Counted from the first letter of the stretch, positions 1-8,833 are shown. The stretch: DNA of 64,000 bases from Streptomyces vilmorinianum (GCF_005517195.1 NZ_CP040244.1:5970001-6034000); one strand, 5' to 3'. The notes: a model not told the origin generated them from the sequence alone. Numbers and translations are program-made.

Positions 1-562
1 CGGGCTCGTCGGCCACGACCAGCTTCGGCTTCAGGGCGAGCGCCCGCGCGATGCCGATGCGCTGGCGCTGACCGCCCGAGAACTCGTGCGGGTAGCGGTT
101 GTAGTGCTCCGGGTTCAGGCCGACCAGGCCGAGGAGGCGCTGGACCTCCTGCTTGACGCCGCCCTCGGGCTCCACGCCCTGGAGCTTGAAGGGGGCCGAG
201 ACGATCGCACCGACCGTGTGGCGCGGGTTCAGCGAGCCGTACGGGTCCTGGAAGATCATCTGGATGTCCCGGCGCAGCGGGCGCATCTGGCTCACGCCCA
301 GGTGCGAGACGTCCGTGCCCTGGAACTCGACCGTGCCGGCCGTCGGTTCGAGCAGCCGGGTGATGAGCCGGCCCATCGTCGACTTGCCGCAGCCGGACTC
401 GCCGACCACGCCGAGGGTCTCGCCCGGCAGCACCTCGAAGTCGATGCCGTCGACCGCCTTGACCGCACCGACCTGACGCTGAAGCAGCCCCTTCTTGATC
501 GGGAAGTGCTTCTTCAGGCCGGTCACCTTGAGCAGGGGCTCAGTGCTCTTGTTGTCGCTCAC
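1..562 (-). CDS. Oligopeptide ABC transporter ATP-binding protein (DppF/OppF type), 3' end outside window
   Basis: One of the two ATPases that power a peptide importer at the inner face of the membrane. Visible in order: an N-terminal strand reading LLKVTGLKKHFPIKKG, Walker A GESGCGKST, a Q-loop in MIFQDPYGSLNPRHTVG, the signature FSGGQRQRIGIARAL and Walker B LVVADEP at the window edge. The linker between Walker A and signature is typical of OppF/DppF. The GTG start overlaps the stop of the upstream ATPase gene (GTGA), so translation is probably coupled. It is the last visible gene of a five-gene minus-strand operon. The C-terminal part lies beyond position 1. The substrate cannot be told from sequence. 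Confidence 0.93.
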   Translation of the reverse strand, partial: MSDNKSTEPLLKVTGLKKHFPIKKGLLQRQVGAVKAVDGIDFEVLPGETLGVVGESGCGKSTMGRLITRLLEPTAGTVEFQGTDVSHLGVSQMRPLRRDIQMIFQDPYGSLNPRHTVGAIVSAPFKLQGVEPEGGVKQEVQRLLGLVGLNPEHYNRYPHEFSGGQRQRIGIARALALKPKLVVADEP

Positions 563-1665
563 AGCTTCGGCGCAATCTCTTCGGTCCAGATCCGGGTCCG
601 CTCCTCCTGCGACATGTGGCAGGCGGAGTAGTGGCGGCTGCCCGTCTCGGTCAGCTCGGGGCGCCGCGTCCGCGTGATGCCGTCCTTGGGCACGTCCGCG
701 TACGGGCAGCGCGGGTTGAAGGCGCAGCCGCTCGGGACGTTGATCAGGCTGGGCGGGTTGCCCTTCACCGGGATGAGCCGGTCGGTCTGCTCCCGGTCGA
801 TCCGCGGCATCGAGCCCAGCAGGCCCCAGGTGTAGGGGTGCTGCGGCTCGTAGAAGACCGATTCGGCCGGTCCGCGCTCCACGCACCGCCCGCCGTACAT
901 CACGAGGATGTCGTCGGCGAGCTCGGCGACGACGCCGAGGTCGTGCGTGATGACGATGACCGCGGAGCCGAACTCCTTCTGCAGGTCCCGGATCAGGTCG
1001 AGGATCTGCGCCTGCACGGTCACGTCGAGCGCGGTGGTCGGCTCGTCCGCGATGAGCAGTTCGGGGTTGTTGACCAGCGCCATCGCGATCATCGCGCGCT
1101 GGCGCATGCCGCCGGAGAACTCGTGCGGGTAGTTCTCGAACCGCTTGGCCGGCTCGGGGATGCCCACCCGGTCGAGGAGTTCGACGGCCCGCTTGCGCGC
1201 GGTCTTCTTGTCGACCGGGTGGTGGACGCGGTACGCCTCCACGATCTGGGCGCCGACCGTGTAGTACGGGTGCATCGCGGACAGCGGATCCTGGAAGATC
1301 ATCGCCATGTCCCGGCCGCGGAGCTTGCGTACGGACTCGGGGTCCGCCGACAGCAGCTCCTGGCCGTTGAGCCAGATCTCGCCGGAGATCCGGGCCTTCT
1401 GCCGGCCGTACTGGCCGACGGTGTGCAGGCCCATGATGCCGAGCGAGGTCACCGACTTGCCGGAGCCGGACTCGCCCACGATGCCGAGGGTCTTGCCCTT
1501 CTCCAGCTGGAAGGTGAGGCCGTCGACGGACTTGACGAGTCCGTCGTCGGTCGGGAAGTGGATCTTCAGGTCGCGCACGTCGAGGAACGCGTCGGAGGGC
1601 GCGGACTTCCCGGACGTGACCGGCTCTCCCAGGGCCGCACCCGTCTTGGTCAGCTTGTCCGTCAT
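559..1665 (-). CDS. Oligopeptide ABC transporter ATP-binding protein (DppD/OppD type)
   Basis: The partner ATPase of the peptide importer, 368 residues. Walker A GESGSGKS is at about residues 64-71, the Q-loop at MIFQDPLSAMHPYY, the signature FSGGMRQRAMIAMAL follows, then Walker B LLIADEPTTALD and the switch histidine in VIVITHDLG. The C-terminal oligopeptide-transporter extension carries cysteines (GCAFNPRCPYA and YSACHMS), typical of OppD/DppD. The start is the ATG at 1665, four bases inside the permease stop (ATGA overlap). A longer open frame runs upstream inside the permease gene, but it has no family similarity and is a shadow. A 25-residue Ala/Ser/Thr-rich tail precedes the domain. Confidence 0.94.
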   Translation of the reverse strand: MTDKLTKTGAALGEPVTSGKSAPSDAFLDVRDLKIHFPTDDGLVKSVDGLTFQLEKGKTLGIVGESGSGKSVTSLGIMGLHTVGQYGRQKARISGEIWLNGQELLSADPESVRKLRGRDMAMIFQDPLSAMHPYYTVGAQIVEAYRVHHPVDKKTARKRAVELLDRVGIPEPAKRFENYPHEFSGGMRQRAMIAMALVNNPELLIADEPTTALDVTVQAQILDLIRDLQKEFGSAVIVITHDLGVVAELADDILVMYGGRCVERGPAESVFYEPQHPYTWGLLGSMPRIDREQTDRLIPVKGNPPSLINVPSGCAFNPRCPYADVPKDGITRTRRPELTETGSRHYSACHMSQEERTRIWTEEIAPKL

Positions 1666-2660
1666 GCGAGCCTCACTCGGGGGTCGATCACCGCGTACAG
1701 AAGGTCCACCACGAGGTTGGCGATGACCACGCAGGCCGCGGTGATGAGCGTGACGGCCAGGATCAGCGGCAGGTCGCGCTCGCTGACTCCCTTGATGGCC
1801 ATCCAGCCAAGACCCTGCAGGTTGAACGTGGTCTCCGTCAGGATCGCGCCGCCGACGAGGGCGCCGAGGTCCATGCCGAAGATGGTCAGGATGGGGGTCA
1901 TGGTGGAGCGCATGGCGTGCTTGCCGAGCACGACCGGCTCGGGCAGACCCTTGGCCCGGGCGGTACGGATGTAGTCCTCGTTGAGGACCTCCAGCATGGT
2001 CGCGCGGGTGAGCCGCGCGTACATCGCCGCGTACAGGAAGGCGAGGGTCACCCAGGGCAGCAGCAGACCGCCGAACCAGGCGCCGAAGGACTCGCCGATC
2101 GGCGTGTACGAGGCGTTGAGCCAGCCCAGCTGCGTGCGGAAGATGAGCATCGACAGCATGCCGGTGAAGAAGATGGGGAGCGAGACACCCGCGAGCGCGG
2201 TGATCATCGCGGCGCGGTCGACGGCCGTGCCCCGCTTGAGCGCGGAGACCACACCCGCGGAGACACCCATGAGCAGCCACAGCACGGCGGCGCCGATGAC
2301 CATGGAGAGGGTGACCGGGAACGCCTCGGCCAGCATTGTCGAGACGTCCTGCTCGGTGCGGAACGAGTATCCGAAGCAGGGCGCCGCGCAGTGGATGGTG
2401 GAGCCGCCGCCCGTGTAGTCACGGCCGACGAAGATTCCGGAGACGAACTGCCAGAACTGCACCAGGATCGGCTCGTCCAGGCCCAGCTTCTGCCGGATGG
2501 CCTCGATGGAAGCCGGATCCGCCTGCTTGCCGACGAACATCGCGGCAGGGTCGCTGCCGGTCATCTTGGGGATGAGGAAGAAGATGCTGAGCGTCACCAG
2601 GGTGACGACGAGCAGCATCACGACGACGGCGAAGAGCCGTCGGACTATATATGCAAGCAT
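1662..2660 (-). CDS. Oligopeptide ABC transporter permease (DppB/OppB type)
   Basis: Integral membrane permease of the peptide importer, 332 residues. It begins with the typical N-terminal helix (MLAYIVRRLFAVVVMLLVV), has a long extracytoplasmic loop (about residues 35-105, with two cysteines) and then five more hydrophobic segments. The cytoplasmic EAA loop that docks on the ATPases reads EDYIRTARAKGLPEPVVLGK. The ATG is 123 bp downstream of the binding-protein gene, and a perfect 38-bp palindrome lies in that gap. Its stop overlaps the next ATPase start. The first codons (tat ata) are AT-rich for this genome. Confidence 0.93.
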   Translation of the reverse strand: MLAYIVRRLFAVVVMLLVVTLVTLSIFFLIPKMTGSDPAAMFVGKQADPASIEAIRQKLGLDEPILVQFWQFVSGIFVGRDYTGGGSTIHCAAPCFGYSFRTEQDVSTMLAEAFPVTLSMVIGAAVLWLLMGVSAGVVSALKRGTAVDRAAMITALAGVSLPIFFTGMLSMLIFRTQLGWLNASYTPIGESFGAWFGGLLLPWVTLAFLYAAMYARLTRATMLEVLNEDYIRTARAKGLPEPVVLGKHAMRSTMTPILTIFGMDLGALVGGAILTETTFNLQGLGWMAIKGVSERDLPLILAVTLITAACVVIANLVVDLLYAVIDPRVRLA

Positions 2661-2673
2661 GCGGTCGGCCGGT

Positions 2674-2711
2674 CGGCGGCCGGGGAACCCGATCGGGTTC
2701 CCCGGCCGCCG
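2674..2711. terminator. Perfect 38-bp palindrome between binding-protein and permease genes
   Basis: Two 17-base arms (CGGCGGCCGGGGAACCC and its complement) flank GATC, which is itself palindromic. No T-run follows on either strand. It lies 3' of the binding-protein gene and 14 bp 5' of the permease start. It could be a partial terminator or mRNA-stabilising hairpin that keeps the binding protein more abundant than the membrane subunits; that role is inferred from position. Confidence 0.6.
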
Positions 2712-2783
2712 CGCACGGCCATCACCTGCCCTTCGGACCTAGCGGCGGGTGCGCCGTTGGAGCGAGTTGGTTTCGGACTCGGC

Positions 2784-4553
2784 TTACTTGACGACGCCGA
2801 GCGACGCGTAGTCGTAGCGGCCGTTGTAGGCGTCGGCCGTGTAGACGTTGGTCAGTCGCGAGGAGCGCCAGATGATGTTCTTCTCGTGGGTGAAGGGCAG
2901 GTAGACCGCGGCCTCGGAGACCTTCGTGTTGATCTGCTTGTAGAGCTCGCCGGCCTTCTCCGGGTCGGTCTCCTTCAGCGCGTCGTCGAAGAGCTTGTTG
3001 ACCGCCGGGTCGTTCAGCTCCGAGAAGTTGTTGTTACCGCTCTGGAGGATGAAGCGACCGTCGACCAGCGGCTGCAGGAAGCCCTGACCGGTCGGGAAGT
3101 CGGCACCCCAGCCCATGATGATGATGCCGTAGCCCTTCTCCTTGACCACCTTCGGCGAACCGATGATGCCGGAGGTCTGGGCGCCGTCGAACTGGTCGAT
3201 CTGGGCGTCGATGCCGACGGCCTTCAGCGACTGCTGCAGGGACTCGGCGGTCGCGATCTCGATCTTCTTGTTGTTGCGGACCGCGATCGTGGTCTTGAAG
3301 CCGTTCGGCTTACCGCACTTCGCCAGCGCCTCCTTGGCCTTGGCGATGTCCGGCTTGCCGCCGAGCTTGCCGTACAGGTCGGCCTTCGGGTCGGCACCCT
3401 TGATCGCCGGCGGCAGCATGTTGGCGGCGATGTCGCCACCGGCCTGCGGGCCACCACGGGCGGTCTGGAGGGACTTGGAGTCGGCCGCGTAGATGATCGC
3501 CTTGCGGCACTCGACGTTGTCGATGACCGTCTGCGGGAAGACCGCGTAGCGGATGAAGCCGGTCTGCGGGTTGTCCGCGTTCTCCTTGTGCTGCTGGAGC
3601 ACCTTCTGGCGGGCCGAGGCGCCGATGCCCGTCGCGTTGATGTCGAGGTCGTACTCGCCCTCGATCAGACGGTTGTCCATGTCATCGGCGTTGGTGGTGA
3701 ACTTGACGCTGATCTTGTCCGGCAGTGCCTTGCGGATGGTGTCCGTCTTGGCGTCCCACTTGTCGTTGCGGACGAGCAGCATCGACTTGTTGGGGGTGTA
3801 CTCCTGCCACTTGTACGGGCCGGAGGAGAAGGGCTTCAGGCCGTACTGGGCCTTGGTGTCCTTGTCCTGGCGGACCGGGGAGGCGGCGGGCATGGCCAGC
3901 ATCTGCAGGAAGTCACCGTTGGCGACCGGCAGCTTGAAGATGATGGTCTTGTCGTCCGGGGTCTCGATCGCCTTCAGGCCGAGCTTGTCCGCGGAGGTGT
4001 CCTTGTAGGGACCCTTGTACTCGCCCTTGGGGTCGAGGACCTGCTGGAGGTAGATCGGGCCGCCGGAGATGACGTCCTGCGCCCAGATGCGCTCGATGCC
4101 GTACTTGATGTCCTTGGAGGTGATCGGCTTGCCGTCCTCCCAGGTCACCCCGTCCTTCAGCGTGAAGGTGTAGGACAGACCGTCGGGCGAGACCTTGCCG
4201 GTGTCGGTGGCGAGGTCGGCGACCAGCTCGGTGGAGGCGGCACCCGGCTCGGCCTTGAAGGAGACCAGCTGACGCGTGTAGAAGCGGGCGAAGTCCCACA
4301 CGAAGCCGTAGTAGCCGCGCTGCGGGTCCCACGAGTCGGCCTCCTGCGAGCCGATGAACTTCAGCTCGCCGCCCTTCTTGTCCGAGGGGTTGGCGACCTT
4401 GTTCACGGCGGCGTTGAAGCCGGCCGCGCCGGTCTTGCCCTTGCCGCCACCGTCGCCGTTTCCGCCACCGCAGGCGGTGGTGACGACCATCGTGGCCGCG
4501 GCGAGCAGCGCGCCCGCGGCGATTCTGCGCCGCGATGAGCTGTTCAGAGTCAT
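2784..4553 (-). CDS. Oligopeptide-binding lipoprotein of the ABC importer (SBP family 5)
   Basis: Extracellular solute-binding protein delivering peptides to the permease pair, 589 residues. The N-terminus MTLNSSSRRRIAAGALLAAA is a signal peptide ending in a lipobox (VTTAC, Cys28), followed by a Gly/Lys linker (GGGNGDGGGKGKTG). Family 5 landmarks include LKFIGSQEADSWDPQRGYYG, the YTFTLKDGVTWEDGKPIT block typical of DppA/OppA, and YGIERIWA. The ATG at 4553 has a good ribosome site (GGAGG about nine bases upstream). The open frame continues upstream without features. It sits between two permease genes, an order also seen in bldK-type operons. The peptide bound is unknown. Confidence 0.94.
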   Translation of the reverse strand: MTLNSSSRRRIAAGALLAAATMVVTTACGGGNGDGGGKGKTGAAGFNAAVNKVANPSDKKGGELKFIGSQEADSWDPQRGYYGFVWDFARFYTRQLVSFKAEPGAASTELVADLATDTGKVSPDGLSYTFTLKDGVTWEDGKPITSKDIKYGIERIWAQDVISGGPIYLQQVLDPKGEYKGPYKDTSADKLGLKAIETPDDKTIIFKLPVANGDFLQMLAMPAASPVRQDKDTKAQYGLKPFSSGPYKWQEYTPNKSMLLVRNDKWDAKTDTIRKALPDKISVKFTTNADDMDNRLIEGEYDLDINATGIGASARQKVLQQHKENADNPQTGFIRYAVFPQTVIDNVECRKAIIYAADSKSLQTARGGPQAGGDIAANMLPPAIKGADPKADLYGKLGGKPDIAKAKEALAKCGKPNGFKTTIAVRNNKKIEIATAESLQQSLKAVGIDAQIDQFDGAQTSGIIGSPKVVKEKGYGIIIMGWGADFPTGQGFLQPLVDGRFILQSGNNNFSELNDPAVNKLFDDALKETDPEKAGELYKQINTKVSEAAVYLPFTHEKNIIWRSSRLTNVYTADAYNGRYDYASLGVVK

Positions 4554-4671
4554 GGTCTCGCAACCTCCGGAATAGTGGCGGCCGTTACGGCGGTCCGCCG
4601 TTGGGGATGTGCCTCCTGTCGACAGCGGCAGGGGCGGTCTGGGGCTGGTCTTGCGGGGTGCCGTCGTACGG

Positions 4672-5673
4672 TCAGCGGGAGCTCTTCGGGTCGAGCGCGT
4701 CACGCACGCCGTCGCCGAAGAGGTTGAACGCCAGCACGGTGATGAAGATGGCGAGGCCGGGAATCACCATGAACAGCGGGTCCGCCTCATAGGTGGAGAT
4801 GGCCGTCGACAGCATCTGCCCCCAGGAAGCGGTGGGAGGCTTCACACCCGCGCCGAGGAAGCTGAGCGCCGCTTCGGTGAGGATGTTGGTGGGGATCATG
4901 AGGGTCGCGTAGACCGTGATCGGGGCGACCAGGTTGGGCAGCAGCTCCTTGCGGAGGATGTAGAGGCGGCCCGCTCCCAGGCTCTGTGCGGCCTCGACGT
5001 ACTCGCGGTTGCGCAGCGAGAGGGTCTGGCCGCGGACGATGCGGCCCACGTACGGCCAACCGAAGAAGCCGATCACGAGGATCAGGGCGGCGATACGGAC
5101 GCCCGACCCGTCGAGACCGAGGAGTTCGTTCGGCAGCACGGAGACCAGCGCGATGGTGAAGAGCAGCTGCGGGAAGGCGAGCATGACGTCCATGACCCGG
5201 CTGAGCGCCGCGTCGATCCAGCCGCCGAAGAAGCCGGCGATGATGCCGAGGACCGTGCCGAGGAGCACCGCGAAGGCCGCCGCGAGGACGGCGACGAGCA
5301 GCGAGATCTGGGCGCCGTAGACGATGCGGCTGAAGACGTCGCGGCCGTTGACCGGCTCGACTCCGAAGAGGAACTCGGAACTGACGCCGCCCCAGGACCC
5401 GATCGGCGTGCCGAAGAGCGGGTCGATCTGGTCCTCGTGGAACTCGTCCGGCGGGTGGCCGAGCAGTCCCACGATCAGCGGCGCGAAGATCGCGACCAGG
5501 GTCAGGAAGACCACGATGCATCCGCCCGCGAGGGCGAGCTTGTCGCGCTTGAGCCTCGTCCAGGCGATCTGCCAGGGAGAACGTCCCTCGATCATCTTCG
5601 CGGGGCCTTCGGGCACGGCGTCGACGGCGGCGGTCGACTCGGCCGCACTCGTCTCGTGCAGTGGTGCCGTCAT
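4672..5673 (-). CDS. Oligopeptide ABC transporter permease (DppC/OppC type), first gene of operon
   Basis: Second membrane permease, 333 residues. A 40-residue cytoplasmic N-terminus precedes the OppC-type entry IAWTRLKRDKLALAGGCIVV; five to six hydrophobic segments follow. The EAA coupling loop reads REYVEAAQSLGAGRLYILRK and the C-terminus ends LFGDGVRDALDPKSSR, both hallmark DppC features. A loop of about 60 residues after the first helix (DEFHEDQIDPLFGTPIGSWG) is also typical. The start is ATG 5673 with a weak AGGGG ribosome site. It is the first gene of the minus-strand operon, so the promoter should lie within 5674-5983. Confidence 0.93.
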   Translation of the reverse strand: MTAPLHETSAAESTAAVDAVPEGPAKMIEGRSPWQIAWTRLKRDKLALAGGCIVVFLTLVAIFAPLIVGLLGHPPDEFHEDQIDPLFGTPIGSWGGVSSEFLFGVEPVNGRDVFSRIVYGAQISLLVAVLAAAFAVLLGTVLGIIAGFFGGWIDAALSRVMDVMLAFPQLLFTIALVSVLPNELLGLDGSGVRIAALILVIGFFGWPYVGRIVRGQTLSLRNREYVEAAQSLGAGRLYILRKELLPNLVAPITVYATLMIPTNILTEAALSFLGAGVKPPTASWGQMLSTAISTYEADPLFMVIPGLAIFITVLAFNLFGDGVRDALDPKSSR

Positions 5674-5808
5674 CGTGGTGAGGACCCCTCTCGGCCGCCG
5701 GTAGCCGGCCCTTGCCCGCCGCGGGTAGCGGCTTGGTGGAACAACTGCTGGGCTTTGGCCATGAAGCCGAACGCCCGGTGTTCCGGGGAGTCTTCAATGG
5801 GTTCGCGA

Positions 5809-5831
5809 TCACCCGCCAGACCTGGCGGTGA
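5809..5831. terminator. Imperfect inverted repeat upstream of the transporter operon
   Basis: TCACCCGCCAG and CTGGCGGTGA are near-complementary arms with a two-base loop and one bulge. The 310-bp stretch 5674-5983 lies between the second SseB-like gene and the transporter operon, both minus strand. The repeat could end the former transcript or act as an operator for the latter. Nothing else was recognised in this stretch. Confidence 0.3.
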
Positions 5832-5983
5832 ATGTTTGCTCAACCGTGATGCGGTGCGTTGTCTTCCGTTATCCGGACGCCGTGATCGCGTCAGCGGACC
5901 ATCTCGCCCGCTATTCGGCCAGAACGGACATGCGTCTCAACTGCTGCCCCGCAGGAGTGAATTGGGGTATCGAAAGGGACGAA

Positions 5984-6793
5984 TCAGTACGCGTGGGGCG
6001 CGGCGGCCGGAGGGTATCCGTACCCCGGGGCGTGCGGGGCATGCGGGGCGTGCGGTCCGGGTGCGGCGTGCGCGTCACGGTCGTAGAACGGCCGCGCGTT
6101 GGCTCGTAGCCACAGCGCCACCGGGTCGTACGCGTCGGACATCGCGACCGTCGAGACGGGCAGGCCGTCGGGGACCGCGGAGATCGACTGGCGCATCATG
6201 GCCCGCACCGCGTCGACGGAGGCCGGGGAGGTGTCGTAGAGGTCGAGACCGATGGCGAGGTACGGGGAGCCGAGCGCGGGCTGCACCCAGGCGCGGCGCA
6301 GCGACCGTACGGACGGGGTGCGATGGGCGTTCTGGGTCAGCAGCGCGTAGAACTGCGGGATCTCGAGCGCGGGCTCGGACAGCCGCAGGGGTCCGGCCGG
6401 CATCCGGTCCAGACCGGTGGCGATCCTCCGGAGGTCGGCCCAGGGGATGCCGACGCCGCCGCCGGCGTCGTGCGGGTTGAGCCAGATGCCCCAGCGGTCG
6501 GGGTAGAGGGCGCGGGCGATGTCACGGCCGGTGACCACCTCGTGGGCGCGGTTCCAGCCGGAGGCGGCGAGCTCCTGGGCGGAGGTGACGCACGGGGCGT
6601 ACCCGAAGCCGTCGACCTCCATGTTTCCGTACTGGGCGTCGGGCGAGCCGGGCCCGCCCTGCCAGAGGAGCATCCAGACGCTTCCGTCGGCGAGGGCGTG
6701 CAGCAGTTGCTCGTACGCGTCGTAGCGTCCGGGTGCCACTTGGCGCAGCATGTGCTCGACCTGTCCGGCCGCAGCGGTGCCTGACGCGCTCAC
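5984..6793 (-). CDS. SseB-like protein (second of a tandem pair)
   Basis: 269-residue cytoplasmic protein related to the SseB (enhanced serine sensitivity) family, whose molecular role is unclear. SseB-like blocks are DGSVWMLLWQ, then the hydrophobic Y..APCVTSAQELAASGW, RDIARALYPDRWGIWLNPHDAGG, and a C-terminal part ending ANARPFYDRD. The paralogue just upstream shares the plan, including the LEKVRPFYQRAS ending. After RPFYDRD there is an extra His/Pro/Ala/Tyr-rich tail (PHAPHAPHAPGYGYPP) encoded by short repeats. The GTG at 6793 is chosen because GAGGGG lies 11 bases before it; an in-frame GTG at 6820 is possible. It lies next to the glycine/serine gene block, which fits the family name but proves nothing. 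Confidence 0.78.
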   Translation of the reverse strand: MSASGTAAAGQVEHMLRQVAPGRYDAYEQLLHALADGSVWMLLWQGGPGSPDAQYGNMEVDGFGYAPCVTSAQELAASGWNRAHEVVTGRDIARALYPDRWGIWLNPHDAGGGVGIPWADLRRIATGLDRMPAGPLRLSEPALEIPQFYALLTQNAHRTPSVRSLRRAWVQPALGSPYLAIGLDLYDTSPASVDAVRAMMRQSISAVPDGLPVSTVAMSDAYDPVALWLRANARPFYDRDAHAAPGPHAPHAPHAPGYGYPPAAAPHAY

Positions 6794-6846
6794 CCTGGGT
6801 CCCGCCCCTCTTCCGTCCACCGAACCAGCTTGTCGAACCAGCTTAA

Positions 6847-7587
6847 TTACGCGGAGGCCCGCTGGTAGAAGGGGCGCACCTTCTCCAGCATCCAGTCGCC
6901 GACCGGGTCCTGCGCAACGTCCAGGAGGATGAGATTGACCGGCCAGGCCACCTCGATCCGGCCGAGCGCCCGGCCGAGGGCGTCGAGCGGCGCGTTGCGG
7001 TCGACGCCGTCCCAGGCGGCGAGCTGGACGCCGACGAAGAGGGCGGGTTCGGTGCCCTCGACGCTGGCCAGGGCGCGGCGGGCGGAGACGACGACTCCGG
7101 CGGCCTCGAACTCGGCGGCCGCCGCGGAGAGGAAGTCGACGGGGTCGTCCTGCCAGTCGGGCTCGAAGAGCCGGACCCGGCCGCCGGTAGCGGGGCCGTC
7201 CAGCGGGGTGCGGCCGACCCGGCAGAGCTCGGCGACGGCGGGCGGCGGCAGCGGGGCGCCGACGGTGCCGCCGGGGTTCACGGCGATGCCGAGCTGTGGG
7301 GGCAGGCCGCGGGCGAAGTCTCGGGCGGGCGCGACGGTGAAGGACATGTGGCTTCCGACACAGGCCAGGAACTGCTGCTCGGAGCTGAAGACGGGGACGT
7401 ACGGGAGTCCGTCGATCTCCATCGTGGGCAGGTCGAGGTCGCGGCTCTCGGGGCTGCCCCCGTTGGGCAGGGGCACCCAGACGGGGCTCCGCCCGAGCAC
7501 CTCGACGAGCCGCCCTCCGGCGGCGGGGTTGCCGAGCGAGGCGGCCAGCACCTCTTCGAGCTCATTGCCCGGCCACGTAACGTCCAC
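6847..7587 (-). CDS. SseB-like protein (first of a tandem pair)
   Basis: 246-residue SseB-family protein of unknown biochemical role. It starts WPGNELEEVLAASLGNPAAG, contains the family pattern SPVWVPLPNGG...MEIDGLPYVPVFSSEQQF, and has a C-terminal half (ALFVGVQLAAWDGVDRNAPL) ending LEKVRPFYQRASA. No signal peptide or membrane segment. GTG start with a convincing purine-rich ribosome site (GAAGGGG and GAGGA upstream). The second SseB-like gene follows on the same strand after about 50 bp, so they probably share a transcript. Confidence 0.8.
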   Translation of the reverse strand: MDVTWPGNELEEVLAASLGNPAAGGRLVEVLGRSPVWVPLPNGGSPESRDLDLPTMEIDGLPYVPVFSSEQQFLACVGSHMSFTVAPARDFARGLPPQLGIAVNPGGTVGAPLPPPAVAELCRVGRTPLDGPATGGRVRLFEPDWQDDPVDFLSAAAAEFEAAGVVVSARRALASVEGTEPALFVGVQLAAWDGVDRNAPLDALGRALGRIEVAWPVNLILLDVAQDPVGDWMLEKVRPFYQRASA

Positions 7588-7844
7588 GGTCCTCGGTTCC
7601 CCTTCTCGCGCGCGCCCGTCCGCACTCGTCGCGCGCCCTCGGGGCAGAACCCTAATGCCGCCCTGACGCCGCCGTGGCCAAAAGCGTACTCAGTGCGCGC
7701 GACACCGCGTATCCGGATCGACCGGGAGCCGCTCGTCCGGCGCCCGCAGCCGACGCGACCGACCGCCGCGACGGGCCGCCGAGCGGCCGGGATCGGCCTG
7801 CGTGCCTGGTGCCCAGGGCCGAGCGTCGGGGGCCGGAGGCCCGT

Positions 7845-8035
7845 GCCGGGGCCTGAATGCCGGGCGTCTGTTCCGAGCATGCCGGGCCAGGCGCCGGCTG
7901 TCTGTGCCGGGTGGGATGGCCACGCCAGGCACCTGGCCCGGGCCGGGCGCGGGATGGCCGTGCCGGGCGCGAGGGCCAGGTGTCGGCCCCGGGCGCCGGG
8001 CGCCAGTTCCGGGCGTGCCGGGTGCCGAGCGCTCG
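7845..8035. repeat. Degenerate short GC repeats in the 7588-8040 intergenic stretch
   Basis: The motif TGCCGGGYG and variants recur at least eight times (ATGCCGGGCG, GTGCCGGGTG, GTGCCGGGCG). The 453-bp stretch 7588-8040 lies between the start of an SseB-like gene and the end of the P-loop gene. I see no supported coding sequence in it; the open frames on both strands come from the repeat composition. Confidence 0.5.
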
Positions 8036-8040
8036 GCCCG

Positions 8041-8712
8041 TCAGGAGCCGTCGCGGAAGGCGATTCTCATCAGGGCGCCCGCCGCGGGCCTGTCCAGGAG
8101 GGTTGCCGAGGCGCAGCCGCGGGGGAGGCGGCCGGACTCGACGGAGGTCAGGAGGCGGGCGACGGCGCGGCGGTGGCGGGCGAAGGCGTAGCCGGACACG
8201 CCGCGGCCCCGATCGCGCTGGCCCTCGCGGGCGGCCGCGGGTGTGACGTCCAGCAGGACCAGGTGCAGGGCGCGGCCCCGGCGGCGGGCCTCGCGGGCCA
8301 GCCAGCCGCGCACCCAGGACTGCGTGCCGCAGTCGTGGACGACCACGCTGCGCCCCGAGCGCAGCGCCCGGCGCAGCCCGGCGTAGTGGGCGATCCGGGC
8401 CAGCGGGCGGTAGACGGCGTACGGCAGGAAGCGGGGCAGTCGTGCCTCCCAGCGCTCACGGGCGTCCTGCGAATCGATGGCCATGCCCTCGGCCGTCCGC
8501 CGCATGAGCGTCGACTTGCCGCTGCCGGGCAGCCCGGAGACCACCACGAGGTCGCCCCCGCCGAAGGAGAGCACGCGCGGGCCCCGGCCGCCCCGCTCGC
8601 GCAGATCGCGGAGCACGGGCACGGCGGAGCCGCGCCTGCGGGTCCTGGCCCGGGCGCGCGGGGCCGGTATGCCCGTGCTCGTCGCATAGGCGCCGGTGTG
8701 CTGGAACGTCAT
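8041..8712 (-). CDS. P-loop ATP-binding protein, predicted small-molecule or nucleotide kinase-like
   Basis: 223-residue cytoplasmic P-loop protein. An Arg/Ala-rich N-terminus (to about residue 45) precedes LVVVSGLPGSGKSTLMRRTA (Walker A SGLPGSGKST), as in zeta-toxin/AAA_33 or shikimate-kinase-like folds. RSVVVHDCGTQSWVRGWLAR matches a Walker B-like strand; ARRRGRALHLVLLDVTPAAAREGQRDRGRG resembles the LID region of such kinases. The substrate is unknown. The ATG at 8712 has a strong site (GGGGGAGAAGG). An open frame continues upstream through the riboswitch region and is a shadow. It is divergent from the glycine operon, with a plausible promoter at 8755-8782. Confidence 0.75.
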   Translation of the reverse strand: MTFQHTGAYATSTGIPAPRARARTRRRGSAVPVLRDLRERGGRGPRVLSFGGGDLVVVSGLPGSGKSTLMRRTAEGMAIDSQDARERWEARLPRFLPYAVYRPLARIAHYAGLRRALRSGRSVVVHDCGTQSWVRGWLAREARRRGRALHLVLLDVTPAAAREGQRDRGRGVSGYAFARHRRAVARLLTSVESGRLPRGCASATLLDRPAAGALMRIAFRDGS

Positions 8713-8754
8713 TGCCTTCTCCCCCAGTCGGGTCCCCGGGACCCTTTCCCACAA

Positions 8755-8782
8755 AGTGTAAAGAAACGGTAATGAGGCACAA
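8755..8782 (-). promoter_or_regulatory. Predicted promoter of the P-loop gene
   Basis: On the minus strand, TTGTGC (8782-8777) and TACACT (8760-8755) are separated by 16 bp, 43 bp upstream of the ATG. The surroundings are AT-rich for this genome. Confidence 0.5.
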
Positions 8783-8814
8783 GCGATTTGCCGATCAGAT
8801 CCCGCATGCAATGA

Positions 8815-8833
8815 TGTGCGCGCCAAGCGCACA
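8815..8833. promoter_or_regulatory. Inverted repeat between the P-loop gene and the glycine riboswitch
   Basis: TGTGCGC and GCGCACA, 7-base perfect arms with a 5-base gap, 27 bp before the riboswitch on the plus strand. It could be an operator in the divergent promoter region; no regulator is implied by sequence. Confidence 0.3.
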
